Source of the DNA: Tridacna crocea
Taxonomy: Eukaryota; Mollusca; Bivalvia; Cardiida; Cardiidae
Length of the DNA: 64,000 bases
Assembly (NCBI GenBank): GCA_943736015.1
Contig: OX031062.1
Span: forward strand, 59,012,962-59,076,961
Reading direction: 5' to 3'
Shown: positions 1 to 11,879 of the stretch, one piece after another
How the letters are laid out: every line of letters starts with the position of its first letter
How positions within the stretch are numbered: position 1 is the stretch's first letter
Notes under the pieces: model-generated
Seen by the model: only the letters and a program-made list of their open reading frames with translations
What the model was told of the DNA's origin: nothing
The model's database searches: none
Translations under genes and position numbers: made by a program

Positions 1-982
1 TCAAGTAATGTCCCTGGGGTCAAATCTGGCCCCACCCCGGGGGTCACTAGTTTGAACATAGGAACAAAGAAGGAAAACTTTAAATTTCTTCTTCTCTGAA
101 ACTAGATGGCATAGAGCTTTGATATTTGGTTTGTGGCATCTCCTAGTGGACCTCTACCAAGTTTGTTCAAATCATGCCCATGGGGTCAAAACTGGCCCTG
201 CCCCGGGGGTCACAAGTTCGAACATAGGAACAATGAAAGAAAATTTTAAGATTCTTTTTCTCTATAACTATAAGGCATAGAGCTATGATATTTGGCATGT
301 AGCAATTCCTATTGGATCTCTACTAAGTTTGTTCATAATGTGCCCTTGGGGTCAAAACTGGCCCTGCCTTGGGAGGTCACAGGTTCGAACATAGCAACAA
401 AGAAGGAAAACTTTAATCTTCTCTGAAACTTGAAGGTGCAGAGCTTTGATATTTGATATGCAGAATCTTCTAGTGGACCTCTACCAAGTTTGGTCATATG
501 ATGTCCCTGGCGTTTAAACCGGCCCTGCCCCAGAGGTCACAGGTTCGAACATAGGAACAAAGAAGGAAAATTTTAAATTTCTTTTTGTCTTAAACGGGAA
601 GGTGTAGAGCCTTGATACTTGGTATGTAGCATCTTTGAGTGGACCTCTACCAAGTTTGTTCCAAGGATGCTGCTTTGGTTAAAACTGACCAGCCCCGGGG
701 ACCACAAGTTCGAACATAGGACAAAAAAGGAAAATGTAAAATTCTTCTTTGAAACTGGAAGGTGTAGAGCTTTATGATATTTGATTGCCCTATGTCTGGC
801 GTCTGTCGCCCGTCAACAATTTCTTTAAACATCTTCTTCTCCTAACCCACTGGGCCAATCTTGATGCAACTTGGCAGGGATGTTCCTTAGGTGAAGCTTT
901 ACCAAAGTTGCTCAAATAATTGAATTTCACTCATAAGCTATAGTCTAAGGTGAGCGTTCCAGGGCCAATGGCCCTCTTGTTT
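1..982 (-). mobile_element. Helentron/pearl-like element H1, truncated by the window edge
   Basis: Read on the minus strand it starts at 982 with ACAAGAGGGCCATTGGCCCT, a small hairpin cap, and then GCTCACCT. Positions 1 to about 790 are tandem units of about 164 bp (marker GTTCGAACATAGGAAC at about 53, 217, 384, 544 and 708). No coding capacity. Assignment to pearl/Helentron-associated elements comes from recalled family structure. Confidence 0.65.
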
Positions 983-1019
983 ATGCACTGTCTTTAATTG
1001 TTTACCTCAAATTGCTAAG

Positions 1020-1231
1020 TTTTTTAATGGTCTTGAGGAAATAGGTTTTTGAAAATATTGTGGAAAAGGGTGAAAATGCTTGAAACAAACATTTTGTCCT
1101 TTTCCCACATTTTCAGAACTCTTTTTTACAAGGTCATTGTAATAGACGATTGTTTGGTAAGAGATAGAAAACATTGTAGGAAAAGGAGAAAATGCTGGTT
1201 ATCTGCATTTTCTGCTTTTCTTATAATGTTT
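1020..1231. mobile_element. TTAA-A relics, two broken cores
   Basis: Core halves at 1048-1125 and 1166-1231 around a GTTTGGTAAGAGATAG end. The second core runs straight into the next copy. Confidence 0.5.
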
Positions 1232-1446
1232 TTAACTCTTTATTTAATGACAAAATTTTAGAGTGGTCTAGTTTGGAAGTATTTGCAGACGACTCAAAAA
1301 TTGAAATTTGTTTTGGAAAGGGTAGAAAACAATGTGGTAAAAGTAGAAAATGCTGGTTACCAGCATTTTCTCCTTTTTGCACAATGTATTCAGAAGGCTT
1401 TTTTCTCAGGGTCGTGAAAAGCCCGGATTGTTTGGTAAAGGGTTAA
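1232..1446 (+). mobile_element. TTAA-A MITE (family description here)
   Basis: Family A plan: TTAA target; left TIR CCCTTTACCAAACGACAAAA then TTTTAGACTGGTCCAAATTG, arm with GCATTTGCAGACGACAAAAT; hairpin GAAAACATTGTGGGAAAAGG then AGAAAATGCTGGTTACCAGC and the inverse; right arm AAAGGCTTCTTTCTCAGGGT, end GGGATTGTGTGGTAAAGGGT TAA. TTAA plus a CCC start is the piggyBac signature. Plus means this reading direction. This copy has a left TIR changed to CTCTTTATTTAATGAC. Confidence 0.8.
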
Positions 1447-2186
1447 TAGAGAAGTCATTAAGAAAGAAGCAACAAGTTACTTTAAAAAGTTGTGAAAACC
1501 AGTTTGTTTATAAATATTTATCATTGGGATTATAATGGTTTTGTAGAAGAATTATTTTATTAGACTAATAATTTCAATTTACTTTTGTATAATGAAATAT
1601 TAGATAGGATTGTACTGGTTTTATACGAAATTACTTGAAGAAATACAAGGAAATCAAAGAGAACTTAACAACCGATATGTGAATTTAATTTTATTGAATG
1701 ATTTGTCAACAGTTTGTAAATAAAGGAATAGTAATAAAAAGAAATTAATATTTGTTATGAATCGATCATCCGGGAAAAAAAAAAAAAATATTGCCCAGAG
1801 AGGAGGGAAGGGCAATATTAAGTGAGGGAATTCTAAGTCAATGCTTGTTTATTTTTCAGGGGTTATCTCCAGTAAGGAGGAATTCAAGTTGGAGAAATTG
1901 ACGAAATTTAGGTTCTCTATTTGTATAACAATCTACCGAATTAATTTTTCCCTCAAGTACTGTGTTTGCTAGCAAATGTAATTCTGATTCTCAGTGAAGA
2001 AAAAAAAAATAATTTCTTTTAATACAGGTTTTGCAAATACAGAAGAATTAATTGCTCAATGTAAACAGAAAAAATAAATGGAAGTCCCGAACCAGCTGCT
2101 AAGAAATTCTAATGTGCACAGTTGAGATATAACTGATGCCGACGTGGATCCGAGATTAAATTCACCCACAATTCTATACCTAGCTT
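1447..2186. other. No feature recognised
   Basis: AT-rich, A-run at 1775-1787 and 2000-2008; no ORF or repeat family I can support. Confidence 0.5.
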
Positions 2187-2416
2187 TTAACTTGTTACCA
2201 AACAACAATATTTCAGTTTTGTCCAAATCGAAAGCATTTGCAAACAACAAAATAAAACTGGATGGAAATTTGAAAATTGTTTTGAGAACGTTACAAAACA
2301 TTGTGGGAAAAGGAGAAAAATGCTGGTTACCAGTATTTTCTTCTTTTCCCACAATTTTTTCAAAATGCTTCTTTTCCAGGGGCCTCAAAAATTGGCACTG
2401 TGTGGTAAAGGGTTAA
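2187..2416 (+). mobile_element. TTAA-A MITE
   Basis: Complete; extra A in the left hairpin arm (GGAGAAAAATGC). Confidence 0.85.
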
Positions 2417-2599
2417 TGCATACTTGCATTTCCTATCAATACAATTTTTTCAATATTTTTAACAATGCAGTTTTTCCTAGCTGCTTAATTCAACAATTAT
2501 TTACGATTACGAGCAACCAATTATTTCCAAAACCTGTACGTTTTCAAATTCTTGAACTTTTTTTAGGAAACAGAGTAGTAGACCAGGATCAATTCAAAC

Positions 2600-2740
2600 A
2601 ATAGAAGTTTGCCTTTCAAAGAGTAGTATAGAAAACTTGAAAAGGGAGAAAATTGTGGTTTCCATCATTTTCTTCTTTTCCACATTGTTTTTATAAATTC
2701 TTTCTTTCTATGGATCATAAAGCCCAGTGTTCGAATAACT
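2600..2740. mobile_element. TTAA-A core relic
   Basis: AGAAAACTTGAAAAGGGAG with an inverted TTTTCTTCTTTTCCACATTG; ends lost. Confidence 0.45.
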
Positions 2741-2903
2741 ATAAGCAACTTAAAGTTTTTACAAAAGGCTACAAACTGAAATCCCTCGTCAAAAACCAAG
2801 ACACTGGACATATATGGCCAACTGAGAATCAGAATAACTTTGCTCTCTTTGTGTGACTAGCGCCTGTCTAAACACAAGCGTGTACACATACTGTGTTGAT
2901 TAT

Positions 2904-3127
2904 TTAACCCTTTGCCAAACAACAAAATTTTAGACTGGTCCAAATTGAAAGCACTTGCAGACTACAAATGTAACTCAATAATTGAAATTTGTTTCCAGCA
3001 AGGCAGAAAACATTGTGGGAAAAGGAGACAATGCTGGTTACCAGCATTGTCTCCTTTTCCTGCAATGTTTTCCAAAGGTTTCTATCTATGGGTCCTAAAA
3101 ACCATGGATTGTTTGGTAAAGGATTAA
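2904..3127 (+). mobile_element. TTAA-A MITE
   Basis: Hairpin change GACAATGC is matched by GCATTGTC in the other arm. Confidence 0.87.
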
Positions 3128-3185
3128 CTCTTTTTTGACCTTTACATTCTCTATGACCTAATTAAAATTCAAAGTCAATCCTTCA

Positions 3186-3240
3186 GCAGAGAAAGTTTAG
3201 AAAACATTGTGGGAAAAGGAGAAAATGCTGTCATGGTTAA
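3186..3240 (+). mobile_element. TTAA-A left-core fragment
   Basis: AGAAAACATTGTGGGAAAAG then GAGAAAATGCTG and then unrelated sequence. Confidence 0.55.
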
Positions 3241-3713
3241 GAGTTTAAATCTATGTGGGTCGATCCTTGCAAAATCTGGCCCTTATGGTAGAATGTTGCA
3301 TGTTTGAATTATAGGCAGATCATAGAAAGTCTTCAGGTGTTGTTTGGTTTCATGCATTTTCAGGCACTATTTTCATTTTAACTTGTACTTTTGAAGCACA
3401 CACTGGGGAAAAATTAATAAGGTTATTGTTGTTACATTTTGGGTACAGTTACATTTTGCCTGAACTAAGTGCTTCTTTTGAAGTGTAGTGTCCACGTTTA
3501 CCTACCTTTTTAAATTGCTTTCTCACTCTAGTTCTAAGAGCAACACAATTTCTAATTGGCTAAAGCATTTGGTTTAGCCAATCAGAAATTGGGTTACTCA
3601 GAAAAATTAAAGAATTCTTGAGAACCTGAATGAAATTAAAAATGCCAACCATCAGCTGATCAGCTGAAACTTCAAAACTTACTGGTTGCAAACTAGGGAA
3701 TCGGTTCATTTTC
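3241..3713. other. Mostly featureless; CCAAT-type fold-back centre at 3548-3600
   Basis: Only an inverted pair AATTTCTAATTGGCTAA / TTAGCCAATCAGAAATT stands out. Confidence 0.45.
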
Positions 3714-3722
3714 TGCATATTT

Positions 3723-3981
3723 CATCCTCGGATACCCAGGGGTCTCCCTATTTGCTACACTACATCGACCCCTGGGACAATTAATTGAATTTCCCTCGCT
3801 TTACCGCTGGCCGAATGCTGGCTTTTCATTGGTTCCATCATCATTTTGTGATGGGCGAGTGGACTGTATGCTATGAAGTTTCGTATCGATTTTCGGCGGC
3901 TGATTCAAAGTCTTATTAGTCAATTGTCCCAGGGGTCGATGTAGCGTAGCAAATAGGGAGACCCCGGGGTATCCGAGGATG
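3723..3981. mobile_element. MITE with 9-bp TSD and about 59-bp TIRs (M1)
   Basis: TIRs start CATCCTCGGATACCC and run to GGGACAATT with about three mismatches. Flanked by a perfect 9-bp duplication TGCATATTT (3714-3722, 3982-3990). TIR length and 9-bp TSD fit the MuDR/Mutator superfamily (8-9 bp TSD). Confidence 0.88.
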
Positions 3982-4039
3982 TGCATATTTATGCTTGAGA
4001 CTAACCATCAAAAGAAGCACATCCATTTAAACTGGTAGT

Positions 4040-4235
4040 TAACTTCATTCTCTAAGGTAGTAGACTTGACCAAATTCAAACCACTTGCAGGTGACAAAGC
4101 AAAAAGTGCTCAAAACAATGAAATGATTTTCTGAAAAGATAGAAAACATTGTGGGAAAAGGAGGAAATGCTGGTACCAGCATTTCCTCCTTTACCCCCAA
4201 TGTTTTTAAAAACCCTTATGACTTAGGATTGTTTT
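4040..4235 (+). mobile_element. Diverged TTAA-A MITE
   Basis: Core GGAGGAAATGCTGGTACCAG then CATTTCCTCC with both arms carrying the same change. A TIR-like GTTTGGTAAAGGGTCAA at 4412-4428 may be its displaced right end. Confidence 0.6.
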
Positions 4236-4526
4236 ATTTCATGATGTTTGATATTTCTTTCCGAGTTATAAAACATATTTCTATCAAATATTCCAGATAA
4301 ATGAATTCAGGCAAATTTACTAGAAATCAAATTGTGTAGAACCCAAATATTTGTCAATAACTCATATTTACCCCTACCAAACATTAAATGAAAGCCCTTG
4401 AATACAAGGACAGTTTGGTAAAGGGTCAAATAACACGTATATACATAATGTGAAGCATGACAATTCTATCACAAAGCTCTAAACATGACTTCTATCACAA
4501 ATTTCTAAATAGTTGAATTCACAGAG

Positions 4527-4685
4527 TTTATTTCATCACCTTTTGGTTAAAAAGGGGAAATATTTGCCGAAAAAGGGAAAGGTATGCGAAAATAACGAGT
4601 GCCGTAAGGCACAAGTTATTTTCGTGGACCTTTCCCTTTTGAGGCAAATATTTCCCCATATTAACCACAGGCTGATGAAATAAAT
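4527..4685. repeat. Large imperfect palindrome (fold-back element)
   Basis: Outer arms TTTATTTCATCA and TGATGAAATAAA, then GGTTAA/TTAACC, GGGGAAATATTTGCC/GGCAAATATTTCCCC, AGGGAAAGGT/ACCTTTCCCT and CGAAAATAAC/GTTATTTTCG, round GAGTGCCGTAAGGCAC. Probably a non-autonomous fold-back transposon. Confidence 0.7.
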
Positions 4686-4858
4686 ATGAATATTATATAT
4701 TTCCTCACATTATTTTGTCAATGAATGCCACTTTTAACACTATTAACAGTAGGACAAAAAGGTAGTTCCAGATTATCGGCAGGAGGAAAATATTCACTGT
4801 GACGGAAATAATTCCCCTCAACTTAAATTACGACATTTCTTTACCCATAATATTTCTA

Positions 4859-7122
4859 ACAAGAGGGCCATGATGGCCCTGAAATTGCTCACCTGATCAT
4901 TGACCAAACATGAATCAATTTCAATCTAGTTTCCCAGTGACCTAGTTTCCCAGTGACCTAGTTTTATATCAGACATTACCCATCTTCAAACACTTTTGAG
5001 ATATCAATAAGACAAACATTCTGATCAAGTTTCATGAGTATTGGACTGAAAATGTGGCCTCTACAGCGTACAAAAGGCTTTACTAAGATTTGACCAAGTG
5101 ACCTAGTTTGGACCCAACAATTACCCATTATCACACTCTTTTGAGACATCACCAAAACAAACATTCTGACCAAGTTTGAAGAGTACCAGGCAGAAAATGT
5201 GGCCTCTAGAGTGTACACAAGGTTTTTCTAATATTTCACCCAGTGACCTAGTTTTTGACTCCACATGACCCATTTTCAAACTCATTCAAGGTATATCAAG
5301 ACAAATATTATGAACAAGTTTCAGGAGTATCAGACTGAATGAATGAATAGCGTTTTAAGGCCCGTCGACAACTTAGGTCATATTGGGCGCACTTACTTAG
5401 TAAACAATAATGCGAGGTGAAAATAACATACATGTGCAACAACATAAGACACATACATGTGCAACAACATAAGACAAACATGATAAATGAGGAATGGATG
5501 AAACACAAAATGATGCCCCTTTTGTCGCCTTTTACGACATGCATGCTGTCACTTTTGTTCCGCCAGATGAAATGGCAGATGTGACGATCGCGGGACTGCA
5601 GTGGTTTATTCTTATACCCCCTGATTAAACCACACGGGGTCCAACAGGCCAACTGATTCCCATTCCAAACCCTATTTACATCAAGAAAAAAAATATAGGA
5701 TTTGGAATAAGAACTACCCAGCCTGCTGCAATCCTACGAATTACGAGGAAAGCAGCCGTTTGTCTCTAATTTTAGTCGCCTTCTACGACATGCCATAGAG
5801 AAAGGCCGAGGTCCTATTCTATACAGTAAAAAACCCTGGGACCCCACGGGGATCAGACTGAAAATGTGTCCTCCAGAGCATACACAAGGTTTTTATAACA
5901 TTTGACCTATTGACCTAGTTTTTGACCCAACATGACCCATTTTTCAAACTTATCCAAGATATTATCAAGGCAAACATTCTGACCAATTTTCGAGAGTGTT
6001 GGACTGGAATTGTGGCATCCAGAGCATATACAAGTTTTTACTAAGATTTGACCTGGTAACCTAGTTTTTGACCCAACATGACCCCTTTTCAAACTTGTCA
6101 GAGATTTCATCAAGACAAACATTCTGACCAACTTACAAGAGTTTTGGAGCAAAAATGTGGCCACTAGAATGTACAAAAGGTTTTTCTAATATTTGACCTG
6201 GTGACCTAATTTTTGACCCGACATGACCCATTTTCAAACTCATCCAAAATATCAAAGCAAAGATTCTGACCAACTTTCATGAGTTTTGGATGGAAAATGT
6301 GGCCTCTAGAGCGTGCACAAGGTTTTTCTAAAAATTTGACCTAGTGACCTAGTTTTTGACCCGACATGACCCATTTTCGAACTAATCCAAGATATCATGA
6401 AGGCAAACATTCTGACCAACTTTCATGATTATCGGACTGAAAATGTGGCCTCTAGAGAGTTCACAAGGTTTTTCTAAGACTTGACCTAGTGACCTAGTTT
6501 TTGACCCAACATGACCCATTTTCAAACTCATCCAAGATATTATGGAGGCAAACATTCTGACCAAGTTTCATGAGTATCGAACTGAAAATGTGGCCTCTAG
6601 AGCGTACACAAGGTTTTTCTAAGATTTGACCTAGTGACCTAGTTTTTCACCCAACATGACCTATTTTCGAACTCATTCGAGATATCTTAGAGGCAAACAT
6701 TCTGACCAACTTTCATGGGTATCTAACTGAAAATGTGGCCTCTAAGGAGTACACAAGTGTTTTATAAGATCTGACCTAGTGACCTAGTTTGACCCAACAT
6801 GACCCATTTTCAAACTCCTCTGATATACCATCGAGGCTAACATTCTGACCAACTTTCATTAGTATCAGACTGAAAATGGCCCCTAGAGGGTACACAATGT
6901 TTTCATAAGATATGACCTAGTGACCTAGTTTTTGACCTGACATGACCCGATTTCAAATTTCGTCCGAGATTTCATTAAGGCAAACATTCTGACCAAGTTT
7001 CATGAGTATCGGACTGAAAATGTGGCCTCTAGAGCATACAAAAGGTAAAAGTTGACGACGGACGCTGGATACAGCATTATCACAATAGCTCACTCTGAGC
7101 ACTTCTTGCTCAGGTGAGCTAA
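4859..7122 (+). mobile_element. Helentron/pearl-like element H2 with nested retroelement
   Basis: Starts ACAAGAGGGCCATGATGGCC then GCTCACCTGA. The tandem core has units of about 140 bp built round GACCTAGTTTTTGACC and TGTGGCCTCTAGAGCGTAC. A GACG-rich tract follows, and the end is GAGCA-loop-TGCTC, AGGTGAG, CTAA. Hairpin, short spacer and CTRR is the classic Helitron-type 3' end, and GCTCACCTGA/TCAGGTGAGC is a subterminal inverted repeat. Interrupted at 5340-5851. Confidence 0.75.
5340..5851 (-). mobile_element. Non-LTR retroelement (SINE or LINE 3' end) R1 inside H2
   Basis: Flanked by direct repeats ATCAGACTGAA (5329-5339 and 5852-5862). Minus-strand 3' end is a short (TTCA)n tail; the 5' end is CCCCGTGGGGTCCCAGGG. 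No long ORF. The paralogous H3 element carries the unoccupied site at about 42252-42262. Confidence 0.75.
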
Positions 7123-7214
7123 AAATAATCAGATGAAATGTAATATAAGTAAATATTGTTGAATTTGTGTAAAATCAAAGAACTAAACCTTTAACCTACA
7201 CCATAAACTACACA

Positions 7215-7375
7215 TTATAAATTGAGACACAATGGTTGGATTTGTCTTTGACATTTTCTCATTTTCCAATAATGTTTTCAACATCATCAAAGACATTAGT
7301 CAGAAGAGGTTCATTTGTCATCTGCAAATGCTTTCACTTTGTATCAGTTAAAAATTTTGTCTTTTGGTAAAAAGT
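7215..7375 (-). mobile_element. Diverged TTAA-A relic
   Basis: GACATTTTCTCATTTTCCAA, CATCTGCAAATGCTTTCAC and TTTTGGTAAAAAGTGA remain. Confidence 0.45.
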
Positions 7376-7570
7376 GAATTCAAACAATTCTACATGCACT
7401 TTTCTGAGCACCTACTGCAGCTGACTTGAAAACCTTGAGTCAAGAGAACCAATTGTTACAAGCAATCAAATATCTATCATTACACAATTTTGAAATTTAG
7501 CACTCTATAGAGAGGAAATTTATCATCAACAAAATCTTGCAATTTAGCAAGATAAAATCCTCAATTGTAA

Positions 7571-9243
7571 ACAAGAGATGTTTGTAAAACATGTATGCCC
7601 CCCTATAATCTCTTACGTTCAAAATGTAAAAACGAACAAAGGGTAATTAGTCAAAAATTATTAATGATAAATTAACAATTCTTGGGCACTGTACTTCCCA
7701 TTTAAGTGAACTATCAACTTTTAAAGTTTCATGATTTTACCTCACATACTTTTTGAGTTATGCTCCGGAAAAAAAAATAAGTACGAAAATCAACAAAGGG
7801 CAGTAATTGCAAAAATATAATGGGCAGAGTTATGGTTCTTGTGCAATGCACTTCTCCTGAATAAGATCTATCCACATATATGGTTTCAAGATGATACCTG
7901 AAAAACCTTTTGAGTTATGCTCTGGACAAAAATTAAGTATGAAAATCAACAAAGGGCAAAAGCTCCAAAAATATAATGGGCAGAGTTATGGTTCTTGTGC
8001 ACTGCACTTCTCCTTAATAAGGTTAATCCACCTATGAGGTTTCAAGGTGATACCTGAAATACTTTTTGAGTTATGCTCCAGACAAAAATTAACTATGAAA
8101 ATCAACAAAGGGCAATAACTCCAAAAATATGATGGGCAGAGTTAAGGTATTTGTGCACTGCACTTCTCCTTAGTATAATCTATCCACCTACGAGGTTTTA
8201 GGATAATACCTGAAATACTTTTAGAGTTATGCTCCGGACAAAAATTAAGTATGAAAATCAACAAAATAACTCCATAAATATGATAGGCAGAGTTGTTGTT
8301 CTTCTGCACTGCACTTCTCCTTAATGAGATCTATCCACCTATGTAGTTTCAAGATGATACCTAAAATACTTTTTGAGTTATGCTCTGGACAAAAATTAAC
8401 TATGAAAATCAACAAAGAGCAATAACTCCAAAAATATGATAGGCAGAGTTATGGTTCTTGTGCACTGCACTTCTCCTTAATAAGATCTTTTCACATATAA
8501 GGTTTCAAGGTGATACCTGAAATACTTTTAGAGTTATGCTACGGACAAAAATTAAATATGAAAATCAACAAAGGGCAATAACTCCAAAAATATGATGGGC
8601 AGAGTTATGGTACTTGTGCACTGCACTTCTCCTTAATGAGATCTATCCACCTATGAAGTTTCAAGGTGATACCTAAAATACTTTTTGAGTTATGCTCTGG
8701 ACAAAAATTAAGTATGAAAATCAACAAAGGGCAATAACTCCAAATATATGATGGGCAGAGTTATGGTTCTTGTGCACTGCACTTCTCCTTAATGAGATCT
8801 ATCCACCTATGTAATTTCAAGATGATACCTGAAATAGTTTTTGAGTTATGCTCCGGACAAAAATTAAGTATGAAAATCAACAAAGGGCAATAACTCCAAA
8901 AATATGATGGGCAGAGTTGTTGTTATTGTGCACTGCACTTCTCCTTAATGAGATCTATCCACCTATGTAGTTTCAAGATGATACCTTAAATAGTTTTTGA
9001 GTTATGCTCCGGACAAAAATTAAGTATGAAAATCAACAAAGGTCAATAACTCCAAAAATATGATGGGCAGAGTTATGGTTCTTGTGCACTGCACTTCTCC
9101 TTAATGAGATCTATCCACCTATGAAGTTTCAAGATGATACCTTAAATAGTTTTTGAGTTATGCTCCGGACAAACTTTGGTCTACGGACCGACCAACAATT
9201 GCAAAGCAATATACCCCCATTTCTTCGAAAGGGGGGCATAATT
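7571..9243 (+). mobile_element. Helentron/pearl-like element H4
   Basis: Begins ACAAGAGATGTTTGTAAAAC then ATGTATGCCCCCCT, and ends with a C-run, TTCG-containing loop and G-run hairpin followed by CATAATTA. Core: about ten units of about 157 bp marked by AAATCAACAAAGGGCAATAA and GAGTTATGCTCCGGAC. A short ACGGACCGACC tract precedes the end. Inserted into the older 7.4-13.6 kb array. Confidence 0.72.
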
Positions 9244-9271
9244 ATCATGTTTAACTTAAGAGAAGAAATCT

Positions 9272-9502
9272 TTAACCCTTTCCCAAACAATCCCTGGTTT
9301 TTACGGGTCTAGAATATTAGTCTTTTGAAAACATTGTGGGAAAAGGAGAAAATGCTGGTAACCAGCATTTTTTCCTTTTCCCACAATGTTTTCTACCATA
9401 TCGTAGACAAAAATCATCTTTTCAGCAAGAACTGAATTGTCGTCTGCAAGTGCTTTCAATTTGGTCTATTCCAAAGGTTTTTTTCTTTTGTGAAAGGGTT
9501 AA
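9272..9502 (-). mobile_element. TTAA-A MITE
   Basis: Complete; immediately follows H4. Confidence 0.85.
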
Positions 9503-10253
9503 ACGTACATTCTTACAAATTAATTATCTAACAAGAGGAAATCTAGTAATAACGTATCACATTATAGTCATAAACAAAGAGAAAATCTGAATGTTATAGT
9601 TCACTTTCTATAGAAAGGATAAACTATAAATACACAACTTGAAAGTATGCTCTCTATGGGATAAATCTATCACTACCAATCCTTAAATCTAGCTCTCTAT
9701 AGGGACGAATCTAGTGATACATTATCGTGCAATTATGTTCTTTATAGAGAGGAAATCAATTATTACAAAATCTGCAATTAAGTTCTTTATAGAAAGGAAA
9801 TGTATCAATACAAAATCTTAAAAATTCACTCCATTTAGAAGAAATTTAGCATTAGAAAAAAAATATTTGCAATTATTCTCTCAATACCAAGGAAATTTAT
9901 CACCTTTCAATCTTGCAGACAAGCTCTCTATATAGAAAATGGATTAATAACAGAATCTTGCAAATATGCTCTCTATAGAAAAAAACATCTATAATTACAC
10001 AATGCTGAGAATCAGCTTTCTGTAGAGAGTAAATTTACCTTTAAAAAATTTTGCTATAAAGCTTTCTACAGAGAGAAAATATATACATGTACTTATACAA
10101 TCTTGAAACTAAGACCTCAAAAGAAAGGAAAATTTTCTATGAAAAAATCTCGTAATATTAAGCATGAAAAAATCCTATATATGAAGTACATAATAAGATT
10201 TCCTCTGTTTAGATAGTCATAATATATTATGACTAACTAAAGAGAGGAAATAT

Positions 10254-10483
10254 TTAACTCATTACCAAACGACAAGATTTAAGGCTTGTCCAACTCAAAA
10301 AGCATTTGCAGACGACAAAATAAAATTGACTGAAAATTTGAAATTTGTTTTGTGAAGGGTAGAAAACATTGTGAGAAAAGGAGAAAATGCTGGTTACCAG
10401 CATTTTCTCCTTTTCCCACAATCTTTTTTAAAGGCTTCTTTCTCAGGGGCATCAAAAGTAGGGATTGAGTGGGAATGGGTTAA
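10254..10483 (+). mobile_element. TTAA-A MITE, CATTACC subtype
   Basis: Left TIR CTCATTACCAAACGAC, right end GGGAATGGGTTAA: both TIRs carry the CATTACC-type change. Confidence 0.85.
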
Positions 10484-10616
10484 ATATACATTCTTGGATA
10501 TGAACTCTCTACTGTGAGGAAATATGTAGTCCTAAAATGCCATGTTTCAGTTCTAAACATAGCAAAAGTCTTGAATAAATGTTGCCAGCCACTTCTCTAT
10601 AGAGAGAGAAATCTAT

Positions 10617-11218
10617 CATAAACCAAACGATAATATGTTAGGCTATTCCGAATTGAATGAATGAATGAATGAATGAATGAATGAATAGCGTTTTAAGGCC
10701 CGTTGACAACTTTGGTCATATTGGGCGCACTTACTTTGTAAACAATAATGCGAGGTGGAAATAAAATACATGTGCAACAACGTAAGACAAACATGATAAA
10801 TGAGGAATGGACGAAACACAAATGATGCCCCTTTTGTCGCCTTTTAAGACATGCACGCTGTCACGTTTGTTCCGCCAGATGAAATGGCATATGTGACGAT
10901 CGCGGGACTGCAGTGGTTTATTCTTATACCCCCGATTAAACCACACGGGGTCCCACAGGCCAATTGATTCCCATTCCAAACCCTATTTACATTGAGAAAA
11001 AAAATATAGCATTTGGAATACGAATCCGAATTGAAAGCACTTGTAGACGACAAAAGAAAAATGACTGAAAATTTGAAATTTGTTTTGTGAAGGGTAGAAA
11101 ACATTGTGGGAAAAGGAGGAAATGCTGGTTACCAGCATTTCCTCCTTTTCTCACAGTGTTTTCTAAAGGCTTCTTTCTCAGTGTTGTCAAAAGTAGGGAT
11201 TGTGTGGTGATGGATTAA
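10617..11218 (+). mobile_element. TTAA-A MITE split by R2
   Basis: Left piece ACCAAACGATAATATGTTAG then GCTATTCCGAATTG; right piece resumes GAATTGAAAGCACTTGTAGA. Core GGAGGAAATG/CATTTCCTCC is matched in both arms. Confidence 0.8.
10657..11024 (-). mobile_element. 5'-truncated copy of the R1 retroelement (R2)
   Basis: Closely similar to the (TTCA)n-tailed part of R1, with a longer tail (about eight units). It stops internally at about 11024, as 5'-truncated target-primed insertions do. Direct repeats TCCGAATTGAA flank it (10647-10657 and 11025-11035). It splits a TTAA-A MITE. Confidence 0.75.
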
Positions 11219-11879
11219 ATAATCTTGAAATTAAGCTCTGCATAGAGGAAATCTATCAGTACATAATCTTGCAGTAAAAGTCTCAATAGAAGAGATATCT
11301 ATCGACACATTATCTTGCAATTATGTTCTGTATAGAAAGGAAACAAAAATTACAATATCTACATTTTACCTCTCTATATACAGGAAATCTATCAATACAC
11401 AATTTTGAAATTCAACTCTTTATAGAGAATTAAAGTCTTTTATAACAAAATCTTACAAATAGGCTCTTTATAGAGAGGAAACCTTCTTTATAAATGTTAA
11501 AGTTAGCTCTCTATGAAGAAAAGCTATCACTACAGAACCTTGCAGTTAAGTTCTTTATAGAGAAGGTATCTATAATTGCACAATGAAATTCAAAATATGT
11601 ATAGAGAGTAAAATCTATCATAACAACACCTAACAGTTAGGCTCTCTTTAGAGAGGAAATCTATCATTACACAATCTTGCTATTAACCTCTCTATAGAAA
11701 GGAAATCTGTCAAAGTCTCGTAATAAAGCCCTTTTAGAGCAAAAATCTATCAATACAAACATCTTGCAATTTTGCTCTCAATTTGGTACAAATTCATGCA
11801 AATAAGCTCTCTAAAGGGAGGTAATTATCATTACAAAATCTAAGAATTAAGCTCCCTTTTGAGACCAAATCTGTAATGA

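Noticed and set aside
5308-5652. 114-codon minus-strand ORF
   Set aside because: Lies within the R1 retroelement; its counterpart in R2 is disrupted, and the peptide has no reverse transcriptase motifs.
4976-6564. Minus-strand ORFs of 60-89 codons (also 42682-43091)
   Set aside because: Translations of the tandem core of Helentron-like elements H2 and H3.
10659-10687. GAATGAATGAAT run as an independent microsatellite
   Set aside because: It is the 3' tail of the R2 retroelement, also present, shorter, at the end of R1.
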